Shown in pieces: positions 1-6,711 of a DNA stretch of 17,277 nt. The position numbers and the translations under genes were made by a program. Origin of the DNA: JAWXVE01 sp044425575 (lineage in GTDB: Bacteria; Bacillota; Clostridia; Lachnospirales; Lachnospiraceae); assembly GCA_044425575.1 (NCBI GenBank), contig JAWXVE010000048.1, forward strand, positions 1 through 17,277. The letters run 5' to 3'. The notes beneath the pieces were generated by a model. That model was not told the origin of the DNA. It did no database searches and worked only from the letters and a program-made list of their open reading frames with translations. Positions within the stretch are counted from its first letter, which is position 1; each line of letters starts with the position of its first letter.

Positions 1-348
1 GGCAGCCTGATACCTCTTCATAAAGATGAGCTGTTCATAGGTCTTCTCTGGTTCCCAGATATCATCTGCATCTAGAAACGCAAGATAGCGCCCGCTCGCT
101 TGTCTAATTCCCTCATTGCGCGCTGCTGCCGGTCCTTGATTCTCTTCCAATTCTATCATATGAATTAGTATCTCAGGATTCTGGTCCTGATATGCCTTAA
201 TTACTTCTCTTGTGCCATCTGTGGAACAATCATCTACAACTAAGATTTCTAAATCTCTATATGTCTGTTGAAGAATAGAATCTAAGGTTCGCTCTATGTA
301 CTTAACTGCATTATAGGTGGGTATCACCACGCTAACTACTTCACTCAT
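1..348 (-). CDS. Family 2 glycosyltransferase, N-terminal part (runs off the window)
   Basis: The 116 visible codons encode the nucleotide-sugar binding half of a GT-A fold, family 2 glycosyltransferase. The protein begins MSEVVSVVIPTYN, the typical first beta strand. VVDDCSTDGT follows near residues 38-47, GPAAARNEGI near 73-82, and the metal-binding FLDADD motif near residues 91-96. The enzyme would transfer a sugar from a nucleotide donor to a surface glycan at the cytoplasmic membrane; donor and acceptor cannot be told. The ATG at 348 is preceded by AGGAG 11 bases upstream. The C-terminal part, which decides specificity and any membrane anchor, lies left of the window. The nearby GDP-fucose and rhamnose genes suggest a role in a surface polysaccharide, which is inference. 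Confidence 0.9.
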   Translation of the reverse strand, partial: MSEVVSVVIPTYNAVKYIERTLDSILQQTYRDLEILVVDDCSTDGTREVIKAYQDQNPEILIHMIELEENQGPAAARNEGIRQASGRYLAFLDADDIWEPEKTYEQLIFMKRYQAA

Positions 349-374
349 ATTGATAGTTTCTCCTAATTAGAATC

Positions 375-403
375 ATTTTACCATATTTTTTTTCATTCGT
401 CAT
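375..403 (-). promoter_or_regulatory. Probable sigma-A promoter of the glycosyltransferase gene
   Basis: On the minus strand, ATGACG (403-398), a 17-base spacer and TAAAAT (380-375) form a promoter. TGG directly before TAAAAT makes an extended -10. It overlaps the T-rich tail of the upstream terminator, so the two genes are probably separate transcription units. Confidence 0.45.
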
Positions 404-432
404 TAAAATAAAAGAAACCCTTTTCAGGGTTA
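404..432 (-). terminator. Rho-independent terminator after the Spo0A-like gene
   Basis: On the minus strand a 6-bp stem, AACCCT/AGGGTT (431-426 with 421-416), closes a GAAA tetraloop. It is followed by the T-rich tail TCTTTTATTTTA. It lies about 30 bases after the stop of the gene at 463-834. Confidence 0.8.
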
Positions 433-462
433 CCAAACAAACATGATTTATTCATTGTATTC

Positions 463-834
463 TCAAATGAAATCTAGTCTAATCTGATCCGCAATTCGAG
501 CAATAAATTCACTGTTTGTAGGCCTTGCACACCCTGTTTCTTTGGAATATGCAAATAAAACTTGAAAACGTTTTGTATCTCCTCTTTCCCAGGCAACTTC
601 AATGGCATTACGAATGGCACGTTCCACTCGACCACCCTCTACTACAAATTTCCTTCCAACAGCAGGGTATAATACTTTCGTTACGCTACTCACCATATCC
701 ATATCAAAAGCAGTAAGGACTATGGCCTCTCTTAAATAATGGTAACCTTTTAAGTGGGCTGGAACCCCTAGCTCCAACATTCTCTCTGTTACAATACGCT
801 CCATCTGTGATGATGACATTTCTTCTACTTTCAT
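463..834 (-). CDS. Stand-alone Spo0A C-terminal DNA-binding domain protein (no receiver domain)
   Basis: The 123 residues match the effector (sigma-A activation and 0A-box binding) domain of the sporulation master regulator Spo0A along nearly their whole length. Visible signatures are GVPAHLKGYHYLREAI (residues 23-38), VTKVLYPAV (51-59), the recognition-helix region GGRVERAIRNAIEVAWERG (67-85) and RPTNSEFIARIAD (104-116). Full-length Spo0A is about 260-275 residues, with a phosphoacceptor receiver domain in front; here only about 15 residues precede the domain and none resemble a receiver. The gene has its own promoter and terminator, so it is not an obvious remnant. It would bind 0A-like boxes without phosphorelay control, as a competitor or constitutive regulator (inference). 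The ATG at 834 has AAAGG 11 bases upstream. A second in-frame ATG at 819 has a similar leader. Confidence 0.92.
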   Translation of the reverse strand: MKVEEMSSSQMERIVTERMLELGVPAHLKGYHYLREAIVLTAFDMDMVSSVTKVLYPAVGRKFVVEGGRVERAIRNAIEVAWERGDTKRFQVLFAYSKETGCARPTNSEFIARIADQIRLDFI

Positions 835-897
835 TTCTTCTACTACCTTTCCGTTTTTGCTTTAATTATTATGTTCCTTTTTCACAGTTACTGCGCT

Positions 898-926
898 ATC
901 ATAACATGACATATTTCGATTGTAAA
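898..926 (-). promoter_or_regulatory. Sigma-A promoter of the Spo0A-like gene
   Basis: On the minus strand TTTACA (926-921), exactly 17 bases, and TATGAT (903-898) match five of six consensus bases in each box. The leader to the ATG at 834 is about 60 bases. The -35 box lies inside an inverted repeat (921-942). Confidence 0.75.
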
Positions 927-942
927 TCTTAATTGATTTACA
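921..942. promoter_or_regulatory. Operator-like inverted repeat over the -35 box
   Basis: Perfect 8-base arms TGTAAATC (921-928) and GATTTACA (935-942) are separated by six A/T bases. The left arm covers the -35 hexamer of the Spo0A-like gene's promoter, a repressor-type position. No specific regulator family is assigned. Confidence 0.55.
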
Positions 943-945
943 TTT

Positions 946-952
946 TTCGCCA
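946..952 (-). promoter_or_regulatory. Candidate 0A box
   Basis: TGGCGAA on the minus strand matches the known Spo0A recognition sequence TGNCGAA. It lies 20 bases upstream of the -35 box, where autoregulation by the encoded Spo0A-type domain or control by full-length Spo0A is possible. A 7-base match can occur by chance. Confidence 0.35.
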
Positions 953-981
953 GTTATAGCCCTATTTCTTTATAAACTATT

Positions 982-1023
982 AAAAAAATGACTTATAAGT
1001 TACAATCAAGCACTTATATGTCA
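982..1023 (-). terminator. Terminator of the gmd-fcl-manC operon
   Basis: On the minus strand, 12-base arms (1023-1012 and 1000-989) with one mismatch surround an 11-base loop and are followed by seven T residues (988-982). It lies 30 bases after the manC stop. Confidence 0.82.
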
Positions 1024-1052
1024 CTTTTCCCTGTTTCTTGTTTATAATAATT

Positions 1053-2102
1053 TTATATTCTTTCTAATAAATCAACAATTTTCTTAACTGATTGTGCCTC
1101 TTCCTTATGGCATACGAGGACTGCATCTTTTGTCTGAGCAATAATGAGATTGGATACTCCAATGGTCGCAATTAATTTATCTGTCGTATAAGCAATACAA
1201 TCTGTTGTGTCTAATAAGATCGTATTACCAAAGGTGGTATTCCCAGCTTCATCCATTGGTAAAATAGCATCTAAAGCATCGTAACTCCCCACGTCATTCC
1301 ACCCAAAATCTCCTCGCAGTACAACGACTTCTTTAGCTCGCTCCATAATACCATAATCAATGGATATCTTTGGAATGGTCTTATAAATCTCAGCAATTCG
1401 CTCAGATTCATCTACCTTACCATATGCATCCTTAATCATAAGTAAACATTCATAAATATCTGGTAGCAATTGTTTATATTCTTCAAGAATAGTAGATGCT
1501 TTCCACAGAAACATACCGCTATTCCAAACATATTCTCCAGATTCTAGATATGCTTTTGCAGTATCTACATCTGGCTTCTCTACAAATTCTTGCACTTGAA
1601 ACGCATGATTCTCTCCTTCTTCTCCACATTGAATATAACCATACCCAGTGGCCGGAAAAGTAGGCTGAATACCAATTGTAACTAATTGATTCGTATTCTT
1701 GGCAATTGAAATCCCTTGTTCTAATACCTCGTGGAATCCATCTAAATCCTTAATAAAATGGTCTGATGGCACTACACACATGACTCCATCTCCATGTTTT
1801 ACAAGAATTTCCATGGCGGCATATCCAATACAAGCAGCTGTGTTACGTGCTGCAGATTCTGCCAAAATATGATCTTCTAGAAAACGATTTTCGGCAAATT
1901 CATGTACCAACTCTACTTGTGTTTCATTGGTTACTACAAAGATATCTTGTGGATTTACAACTCCCAATAATCGGTCAAATGTTTCATTGATCATGCAATC
2001 CTTCCCAGAAAGATTCAAAAATTGCTTCGGCAGTTCCTTGGTACTGAGTGGCCAAAATCTAGTACCACCACCACCTGCCATAATAACTCCATATGTTTTC
2101 AT
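1053..2102 (-). CDS. manC: Mannose-1-phosphate guanylyltransferase
   Basis: Makes GDP-mannose from mannose-1-phosphate and GTP in the cytoplasm, the substrate for the upstream gmd and fcl products. The N-terminal nucleotidyltransferase signature GGGGTRFWPLS is at residues 10-20. PSDH (112-115), ATGYGYI (151-157), FVEKPD (173-178), WNSGMFLW (193-200) and WNDVGSYDAL (268-277) follow, all typical of the ManC/GMP family. At 349 residues it is the short, single-function form without the C-terminal phosphomannose isomerase (cupin) domain of bifunctional ManC/AlgA. It is third in the operon, 20 bases after fcl, with AAAGGA seven bases before the ATG. No phosphomannomutase or isomerase gene is visible, so those must lie elsewhere. 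Confidence 0.95.
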   Translation of the reverse strand: MKTYGVIMAGGGGTRFWPLSTKELPKQFLNLSGKDCMINETFDRLLGVVNPQDIFVVTNETQVELVHEFAENRFLEDHILAESAARNTAACIGYAAMEILVKHGDGVMCVVPSDHFIKDLDGFHEVLEQGISIAKNTNQLVTIGIQPTFPATGYGYIQCGEEGENHAFQVQEFVEKPDVDTAKAYLESGEYVWNSGMFLWKASTILEEYKQLLPDIYECLLMIKDAYGKVDESERIAEIYKTIPKISIDYGIMERAKEVVVLRGDFGWNDVGSYDALDAILPMDEAGNTTFGNTILLDTTDCIAYTTDKLIATIGVSNLIIAQTKDAVLVCHKEEAQSVKKIVDLLERI

Positions 2103-2122
2103 GTATAGTTCCTTTCACTACC

Positions 2123-3064
2123 TTATAAACGTGCTGTCTCTACATTATTACAAAACCACTCATAGGCCAACTGGACACCTTCTTCTAAATCTATTTTGTG
2201 CTTCCATCCCAATTCGTGCAACTTTGTAACATCCGTTACTTTACGCATGGTTCCATCTGGCATCCCAGAATTCCACCGAATCGTTCCTTCATATCCAACA
2301 ATTTTCTGTACCGTAAGAGCCAACTCATAGATGCTAACTTCTTTACCCGTACCAATATTAACGTGCTGCTCTCCACTATATTCATTTAACAAAAAGATGC
2401 ATGCATCTGCCATATCATCCACATATAAGAATTCTCGAAGTGGCTTGCCAGAACCCCAAAGTTCCACTTCTTCTACTTGATTCACCTTAGCTTCGTGGAA
2501 TTTACGAATCATAGCAGGCATTACATGGGAGCCGTTTAAGTCATAATTATCATGTGGTCCATAGAGATTCGTAGGCATACAACTAATATAATCATGTCCG
2601 TACTGTTTGCGATAAAACTTACACATCTCTAGACCTGCTATTTTGGCAATGGCATAGGCTTCATTGGTAGGTTCTAAGGAGCCTGTTAACAGAGCATCTT
2701 CCACAATTGGTTGCTCTGCAAGTTTAGGATAGATACACGTACTACCAAGAAATAGCAACTTCTGCACACCCACTTCATGACAAGCATGAATCACATTGCA
2801 TTGTATTTGCAAGTTCTCATATATAAATTCAGCCGGTTTAGAATCGTTGGCATGAATACCACCCACTTTAGCTGCTGCCAGTATGACTACATCCGGGTGT
2901 TCCGTCTCCATAAAATCTAACACCTTGCTTTGATTTAATAGATCTAGTTGTCTATGTGTCTTCCCAATCACATTGGTATAGCCCTTTTCTTGCAGCTTTT
3001 TCACAATAGCACTGCCCACCAAGCCATTATGTCCCGCCACATAGATTTTATCAGTTAATTTCAT
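2123..3064 (-). CDS. fcl: GDP-L-fucose synthase
   Basis: An NADPH-dependent epimerase-reductase of the extended SDR family that turns GDP-4-keto-6-deoxy-mannose into GDP-L-fucose. It has the Rossmann glycine motif GHNGLVG (residues 11-17), AAAKVGGI (63-70), GSTCIYP (107-113, containing the catalytic Ser/Cys region) and the catalytic YAIAK (Tyr137, Lys141). The length of 313 residues is normal. A longer frame reaches 3106, but the ATG at 3064 is preferred. It has an AAGG-containing leader and starts the protein at MKLTDKIYVAG, as in the family. It overlaps the end of gmd by 14 bases, which implies translational coupling and stoichiometric production of the two enzymes. Confidence 0.95.
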   Translation of the reverse strand: MKLTDKIYVAGHNGLVGSAIVKKLQEKGYTNVIGKTHRQLDLLNQSKVLDFMETEHPDVVILAAAKVGGIHANDSKPAEFIYENLQIQCNVIHACHEVGVQKLLFLGSTCIYPKLAEQPIVEDALLTGSLEPTNEAYAIAKIAGLEMCKFYRKQYGHDYISCMPTNLYGPHDNYDLNGSHVMPAMIRKFHEAKVNQVEEVELWGSGKPLREFLYVDDMADACIFLLNEYSGEQHVNIGTGKEVSIYELALTVQKIVGYEGTIRWNSGMPDGTMRKVTDVTKLHELGWKHKIDLEEGVQLAYEWFCNNVETARL

Positions 3065-4130
3065 TTTCTCTGCCTTTCTTATATTCCTCACATGTTTGGC
3101 CTGCAATTTCTTGCATATCGTGGTCCATCATCATTGTAACTAAGCCCTTAAAATCTGTTTCCCTCTGCCAACCAAGTGCTTTTTCTGCTTTAGAAGCATC
3201 TCCCCATAAGAATTCCACTTCTGCAGGGCGGTAAAATTCTGGATTAACGTCTACTAGTAGTTGACCTGTAGTGGCATGGTATCCCTTTTCTTCCACTCCA
3301 GTGCCTTCCCATCGAATAGCAATGCCCAGTTGTTCAAATGATGCCTCTACAAATTGGCGAACGGTATATGTTTCATTGGTAGCTAATACGTAATCATCTG
3401 GCGTATCTTGTTGTAACATTCGCCACATACCCTCTACATAATCTTTAGCATAACCCCAATCTCTCTTGGCATCCATATTTCCAAGTGATAATTTATCTTG
3501 CTTGCCTGCCATAATATTTGCAATGGCAAGGGTAATCTTCTTGGTTACAAAGTTCTCTCCTCGACGTGGCGATTCATGGTTAAATAGAATCCCATTGCAA
3601 GCAAACATTCCATACGATTCACGGTAATTTACCGTAATCCAATAAGAATACAACTTTGCCACTCCATAAGGGCTCTTTGGATAAAATGGCGTAGTTTCAC
3701 TTTGAGGTGCTGTTTCTGGAATCCCTCCAAATAATTCAGATGTAGATGCTTGATAATAGCGACATGTTCCGCCATTTACACGAATAGCTTCTAATAACTT
3801 TAAGGTACTAATACCAGTGGCTTCTGCTGTATATTCAGGCACTTCAAAAGAAACACCTACATGGGATTGAGCTGCCAAATTATAGACTTCCGTAGGTTGA
3901 ATCTGCGCAATTAGCCTCATAAGGTTACTAGAGTCAGTTACATCGGCGAAATGTAGCTGAAATCTTCCACTCTCCGCCTCTGCTTCTATAATGGAATCAA
4001 TTCTTGAAGTATTTGAAATACTATGACGTCTCATTAGACCATGCACTTCATACCCTTTTTCCAATAATAATTCTGCTAAATAAGATCCGTCTTGTCCTGT
4101 TATCCCCGTAATCAGTGCAATTTTCTTCAT
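3051..4130 (-). CDS. gmd: GDP-mannose 4,6-dehydratase
   Basis: Converts GDP-mannose to GDP-4-keto-6-deoxy-mannose with bound NADP, the first committed step to GDP-L-fucose. The motifs are GITGQDG (residues 9-15, nucleotide binding), NLAAQSHVGVSF (84-95), the active-site STSELFGG (129-136), the catalytic YGVAK (Tyr155, Lys159) and NHESPRRGENFVT (184-196). The length is 359 residues, normal for the family. An in-frame ATG lies at 4142, but the ATG at 4130 has GGAG six bases upstream and gives the usual MKKIALITG start. It is the first gene of the operon, behind a good promoter and divergent from the AraC-type regulator at 4259. Confidence 0.96.
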   Translation of the reverse strand: MKKIALITGITGQDGSYLAELLLEKGYEVHGLMRRHSISNTSRIDSIIEAEAESGRFQLHFADVTDSSNLMRLIAQIQPTEVYNLAAQSHVGVSFEVPEYTAEATGISTLKLLEAIRVNGGTCRYYQASTSELFGGIPETAPQSETTPFYPKSPYGVAKLYSYWITVNYRESYGMFACNGILFNHESPRRGENFVTKKITLAIANIMAGKQDKLSLGNMDAKRDWGYAKDYVEGMWRMLQQDTPDDYVLATNETYTVRQFVEASFEQLGIAIRWEGTGVEEKGYHATTGQLLVDVNPEFYRPAEVEFLWGDASKAEKALGWQRETDFKGLVTMMMDHDMQEIAGQTCEEYKKGRENEIN

Positions 4131-4181
4131 TACAATCTCCATTTCACTATGATATTTGTTTATTTTGCTCTTCCATTAAGG

Positions 4182-4210
4182 AGTATACTACTATATAATA
4201 TCTATATCAA
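4182..4210 (-). promoter_or_regulatory. Sigma-A promoter of the gmd-fcl-manC operon
   Basis: On the minus strand TTGATA (4210-4205), a 17-base spacer and TATACT (4187-4182) form a near-consensus promoter. The predicted leader is about 45 bases. The divergent AraC-family gene starts about 50 bases upstream, so the regulator could bind here. Confidence 0.78.
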
Positions 4211-4258
4211 TCTAAAATATTGCCCCATTATCGTATTATATTGCCATGAAAGGACCTT

Positions 4259-5092
4259 ATGAATAGTTCACGTTCCGACCGCATATTAATTACCCCTTCT
4301 GCACTTGCTAAGAAACAGTACTTGTACGCACAAGAAGTAGGAACACTTGAAAGCCTTCAGCCCCATGTTAGTAAACGTTCCAATTTAATCTCCTACTTAT
4401 TCTTAATTGTTTTAGATGGTTCTGGAACACTCACCTACGAGAATACAGTGTATCATTTGTGCACAGGACATTGTGCCTTTATTGATTGTCACCTTGACTA
4501 TGCCCATGAAAGTAGCCGTGAAGAGCCTTGGCGACTAATGTGGGTTCATTTTGATGGAGTGGGGGCTGCTTCGTTTTATAAAACTTACAAAGAATATTCC
4601 TTGGAACCAGTATTTTCACCTGCCCATCCAACTGATTTCATTTCGGCGCTTTCTAATTTACACATCTACCATGTCTCGCCTGATTTTTATACGGAGCTAA
4701 ATACGCATTTAGAACTAACGAAATTAATCACTTTGTGTTTTACCGATAATCATATGAACACTTCAGATTCTTCCATTGATCGCAAGTTGTCTGAGATTTA
4801 TGATTATTTAAATATTCATTACGCTAAGGTGATTACTTTAGACCAGTTATCCTGCGACTATTATATCAGCAAGTATTATCTTGCACGAGCTTTTAAGAAA
4901 AAGTATGGTGTCACTATTATAACAGCCTTATTAAACATACGCCTATCCCATGCAAAGTCTTGTTTGCGCTTCTCTAATGATTCTATTCAAGATATTGCAC
5001 TCCAATGCGGTTTCCAAGATATTGGCTATTTCATAAAGGCTTTTAAGAAAAAAGAAGGGCTTACCCCTCTTGTTTATCGAAAAAAATGGTAA
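4259..5092 (+). CDS. AraC-family transcriptional regulator
   Basis: The 277-residue protein has a cupin-like ligand-binding N-terminal half (about residues 15-150, with GSGTLTYENTVYHLCTGHCAFID typical of the AraC sugar-binding fold). The C-terminal double helix-turn-helix spans about residues 178-277. Its second HTH, SIQDIALQCGFQDIGYFIKAFKK, and the closing GLTPLVYRKKW are family hallmarks. Members usually bind a small molecule, often a sugar, and activate nearby promoters. It is divergent from gmd with about 130 bases between starts, which suggests control of GDP-fucose synthesis, though this is inference. The ATG at 4259 follows GAAAGGA with short spacing. The ligand cannot be told. Confidence 0.9.
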   Translation: MNSSRSDRILITPSALAKKQYLYAQEVGTLESLQPHVSKRSNLISYLFLIVLDGSGTLTYENTVYHLCTGHCAFIDCHLDYAHESSREEPWRLMWVHFDGVGAASFYKTYKEYSLEPVFSPAHPTDFISALSNLHIYHVSPDFYTELNTHLELTKLITLCFTDNHMNTSDSSIDRKLSEIYDYLNIHYAKVITLDQLSCDYYISKYYLARAFKKKYGVTIITALLNIRLSHAKSCLRFSNDSIQDIALQCGFQDIGYFIKAFKKKEGLTPLVYRKKW

Positions 5093-5106
5093 TATGCGAA
5101 TATTGC

Positions 5107-5135
5107 TTGTATTTTCGGCAAATATTTCCTATAAT
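5107..5135 (+). promoter_or_regulatory. Sigma-A promoter of the DUF212 gene, with a 0A-box match in the spacer
   Basis: TTGTAT (5107-5112), 17 bases and a perfect TATAAT (5130-5135) form a strong promoter. The spacer contains TTCGGCA (5114-5120), whose complement TGCCGAA fits the Spo0A box TGNCGAA, so Spo0A-type control is possible but not shown. Confidence 0.75.
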
Positions 5136-5181
5136 AGAAATCGGCGGTTTTATTGCACATTAGAAAGAGGTATTTAGATCT

Positions 5182-5634
5182 ATGGATTTTATAGCAGATT
5201 TTATAGGGAACAAAATATTTATTGCATCTTTTTTCTCATGGATAATTGCCCAATTACTTAAGGCCATTATTCACACATTATTATCGAAAAAATTCGTCCC
5301 AGAACGATTAGTTGGAAGTGGTGGAATGCCAAGTTCACACTCTTCTACTGTATGTGCACTTGCAACTTCTACTGGCATTCTCTATGGTGGTGGCAGCTTT
5401 GAATTTGCAATGGCTATTGTTTTTGCAATTGTGATTATGCATGATGCTATTGGTGTGCGACGAGAAGCTGGTAACCATGCCAAGATTTTAAATGAGCTTA
5501 TGGAACGCTTATTACACCCTGACACGAACATTACTCCTCAGGAACGATTAAAAGAATTCGTTGGTCACACACCTCTCCAAGTATTTGCAGGAGCAATTCT
5601 TGGAATCTTAATTGCAGTTGTAATATGTCTCTAG
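5182..5634 (+). CDS. Divergent PAP2 family membrane protein (DUF212, YuiD-like)
   Basis: A 150-residue integral membrane protein of the divergent PAP2 / DUF212 family, related to B. subtilis YuiD. It has hydrophobic segments near residues 11-33, 56-72, 74-88 and 132-150. The hallmark GSGGMPSSHSSTV covers about 45-57, where MPSSHS resembles the phosphatase motif of PAP2 enzymes. DAIGVRREAGNHAKILNEL follows (about 88-106). A lipid or isoprenoid phosphatase role is suggested by the motif but not demonstrated for the family as far as I know. It has its own promoter, and the AGAGG ribosome binding site is rather distant (11 bases). Its stop codon lies in an inverted repeat shared with the convergent rmlD. 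Confidence 0.9.
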   Translation: MDFIADFIGNKIFIASFFSWIIAQLLKAIIHTLLSKKFVPERLVGSGGMPSSHSSTVCALATSTGILYGGGSFEFAMAIVFAIVIMHDAIGVRREAGNHAKILNELMERLLHPDTNITPQERLKEFVGHTPLQVFAGAILGILIAVVICL

Positions 5635-5654
5635 TGAATCTCATATCTAGAGAC
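5627..5654. repeat. Inverted repeat covering both convergent stop codons
   Basis: GTCTCTAG (5627-5634) and CTAGAGAC (5647-5654) are perfect 8-base arms around a 12-base loop. The left arm ends in the TAG of the DUF212 gene, and the right arm begins with the TAG (read on the minus strand) of rmlD. There is no T-run, so it is a weak bidirectional terminator or mRNA 3' end structure at best. Confidence 0.5.
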
Positions 5655-6495
5655 TAGGATTACTCATATACTCCACAAGGGCATCTTGCCAACTGGCAAA
5701 GCGAATATCTGTGTTGAGACGAAACATATAATTATCTAAGACAGAATAGGCTGGCCTTTTCGTTGGAGCATTGTATTCTTCTGTTGTAATGGCTTCCACT
5801 GTAACATTTAGATTGCCAAGGCGAAAGATTTCCTTGGCGAAATCTGCCCAACTGCACTCTCCTTCACAAGTTGCATGGTAAGTTCCATATTCCCTTGTAT
5901 TCGTTAATGCAACCATGGCTTTGGCCAATTCCTTAGCACTTGTTGGCGTACCATATTGATCCCCTACCACACGCACTTTATCATTGGTCTCTCCTAGGCG
6001 CAACATAGTCTTCACAAAATTCTTACCTTCTCCATATAACCATGCAGTACGTAAGATAAAATAACGCTCTGCGAATTCTTTTACAAATAATTCCCCTGCT
6101 AATTTCGTTCTTCCATAAACTCCTTGTGGATTTACTTGGTCATATTCTCTATATTGCTTTCCATCATCTCCCGAAAATACATAGTCGGTGGACACATGAA
6201 CCATCGTCGCACCCACAAGATTGGCTGCAATGCTAAGGTTTCTAGGTCCAATTGCATTAATTCGGTAGGCACTATCTTCCTGTGTTTCACACGCATCTAC
6301 TGCTGTATGTGCCGCACAATTCATAATGTGCGTTGGTTGTTCTCGCTCTACATACGCAATTACTTCCTCTAACTTAGTAATATCTAGCTCCTGCACATCT
6401 GTATTAATCACGACCACATCTTGTTGTCCCTTAACTTCTTCATTAATTGCTCTTCCAAGTTGTCCATTACAACCTGTCACCATAATCTTCTTCAT
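5647..6495 (-). CDS. rmlD: dTDP-4-dehydrorhamnose reductase
   Basis: Catalyses the last step of dTDP-L-rhamnose synthesis, the NAD(P)H-dependent reduction of dTDP-4-dehydro-L-rhamnose. It is an extended SDR with GCNGQLG at residues 8-14 and NCAAHTAVDACE (59-70). The family signature STDYVFSGD spans 102-110, and the catalytic YGRTK has Tyr127 and Lys131. LRTAWLYGEGKNFV is near 148-161. The length of 282 residues is normal. A perfect GGAGG lies five bases before the ATG. The usual partners rmlA, rmlB and rmlC are not next to it, so this copy is isolated from its pathway. The closely related RmlD-like synthetic reductases used for other deoxysugars cannot be fully excluded. Confidence 0.92.
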   Translation of the reverse strand: MKKIMVTGCNGQLGRAINEEVKGQQDVVVINTDVQELDITKLEEVIAYVEREQPTHIMNCAAHTAVDACETQEDSAYRINAIGPRNLSIAANLVGATMVHVSTDYVFSGDDGKQYREYDQVNPQGVYGRTKLAGELFVKEFAERYFILRTAWLYGEGKNFVKTMLRLGETNDKVRVVGDQYGTPTSAKELAKAMVALTNTREYGTYHATCEGECSWADFAKEIFRLGNLNVTVEAITTEEYNAPTKRPAYSVLDNYMFRLNTDIRFASWQDALVEYMSNPSL

Positions 6496-6527
6496 CTATA
6501 CCTCCATCCTATAACCCATTTCTTTCT

Positions 6528-6556
6528 ATCATAACTTCTTTTTCTTTAATTTTCAA
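6528..6556 (-). promoter_or_regulatory. Sigma-A promoter of rmlD
   Basis: On the minus strand TTGAAA (6556-6551), 17 bases and TATGAT (6533-6528) match five of six bases in each box. The leader to the rmlD ATG is about 25 bases. Confidence 0.75.
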
Positions 6557-6632
6557 TCCCTGCCAAGACTTTATTTCTATTAGAATCTGCTCTTATCTCC
6601 TGATTTTGCTAATGGCTTTTCTCATTTAACTA

Positions 6633-6641
6633 TGCTATACT
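6633..6641 (+). promoter_or_regulatory. Extended -10 promoter of the DUF3048 lipoprotein gene
   Basis: TGCTATACT is an extended -10 (TGnTATACT) with no convincing -35 box. It gives a leader of about 65 bases to the ATG at 6712. Confidence 0.6.
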
Positions 6642-6711
6642 ATCTCAGGAATTAAGTTATGGGACTCAGAACATGAGAGTCAGTATACAAACGAAAGGTA
6701 TGGTTATTATT

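Noticed and set aside
989..1023. ACTTATAAGT dyad considered as an operator of the Spo0A-like gene
   Set aside because: Followed by seven T residues in the manC direction, it is best read as the operon terminator.
3065..3106. Upstream extension of fcl by 14 residues
   Set aside because: It overlaps gmd further and adds residues before the conserved SDR start; the ATG at 3064 has a ribosome binding site and fits the family.
5093..5106. AATAT/ATATT mini-dyad after the AraC-type gene as a terminator
   Set aside because: The stem is only five A/T pairs without a T-run.
6663..6681. GACTC/GAGTC inverted repeat in the DUF3048 leader
   Set aside because: Five-base arms are within chance expectation and no riboswitch-like structure is visible.
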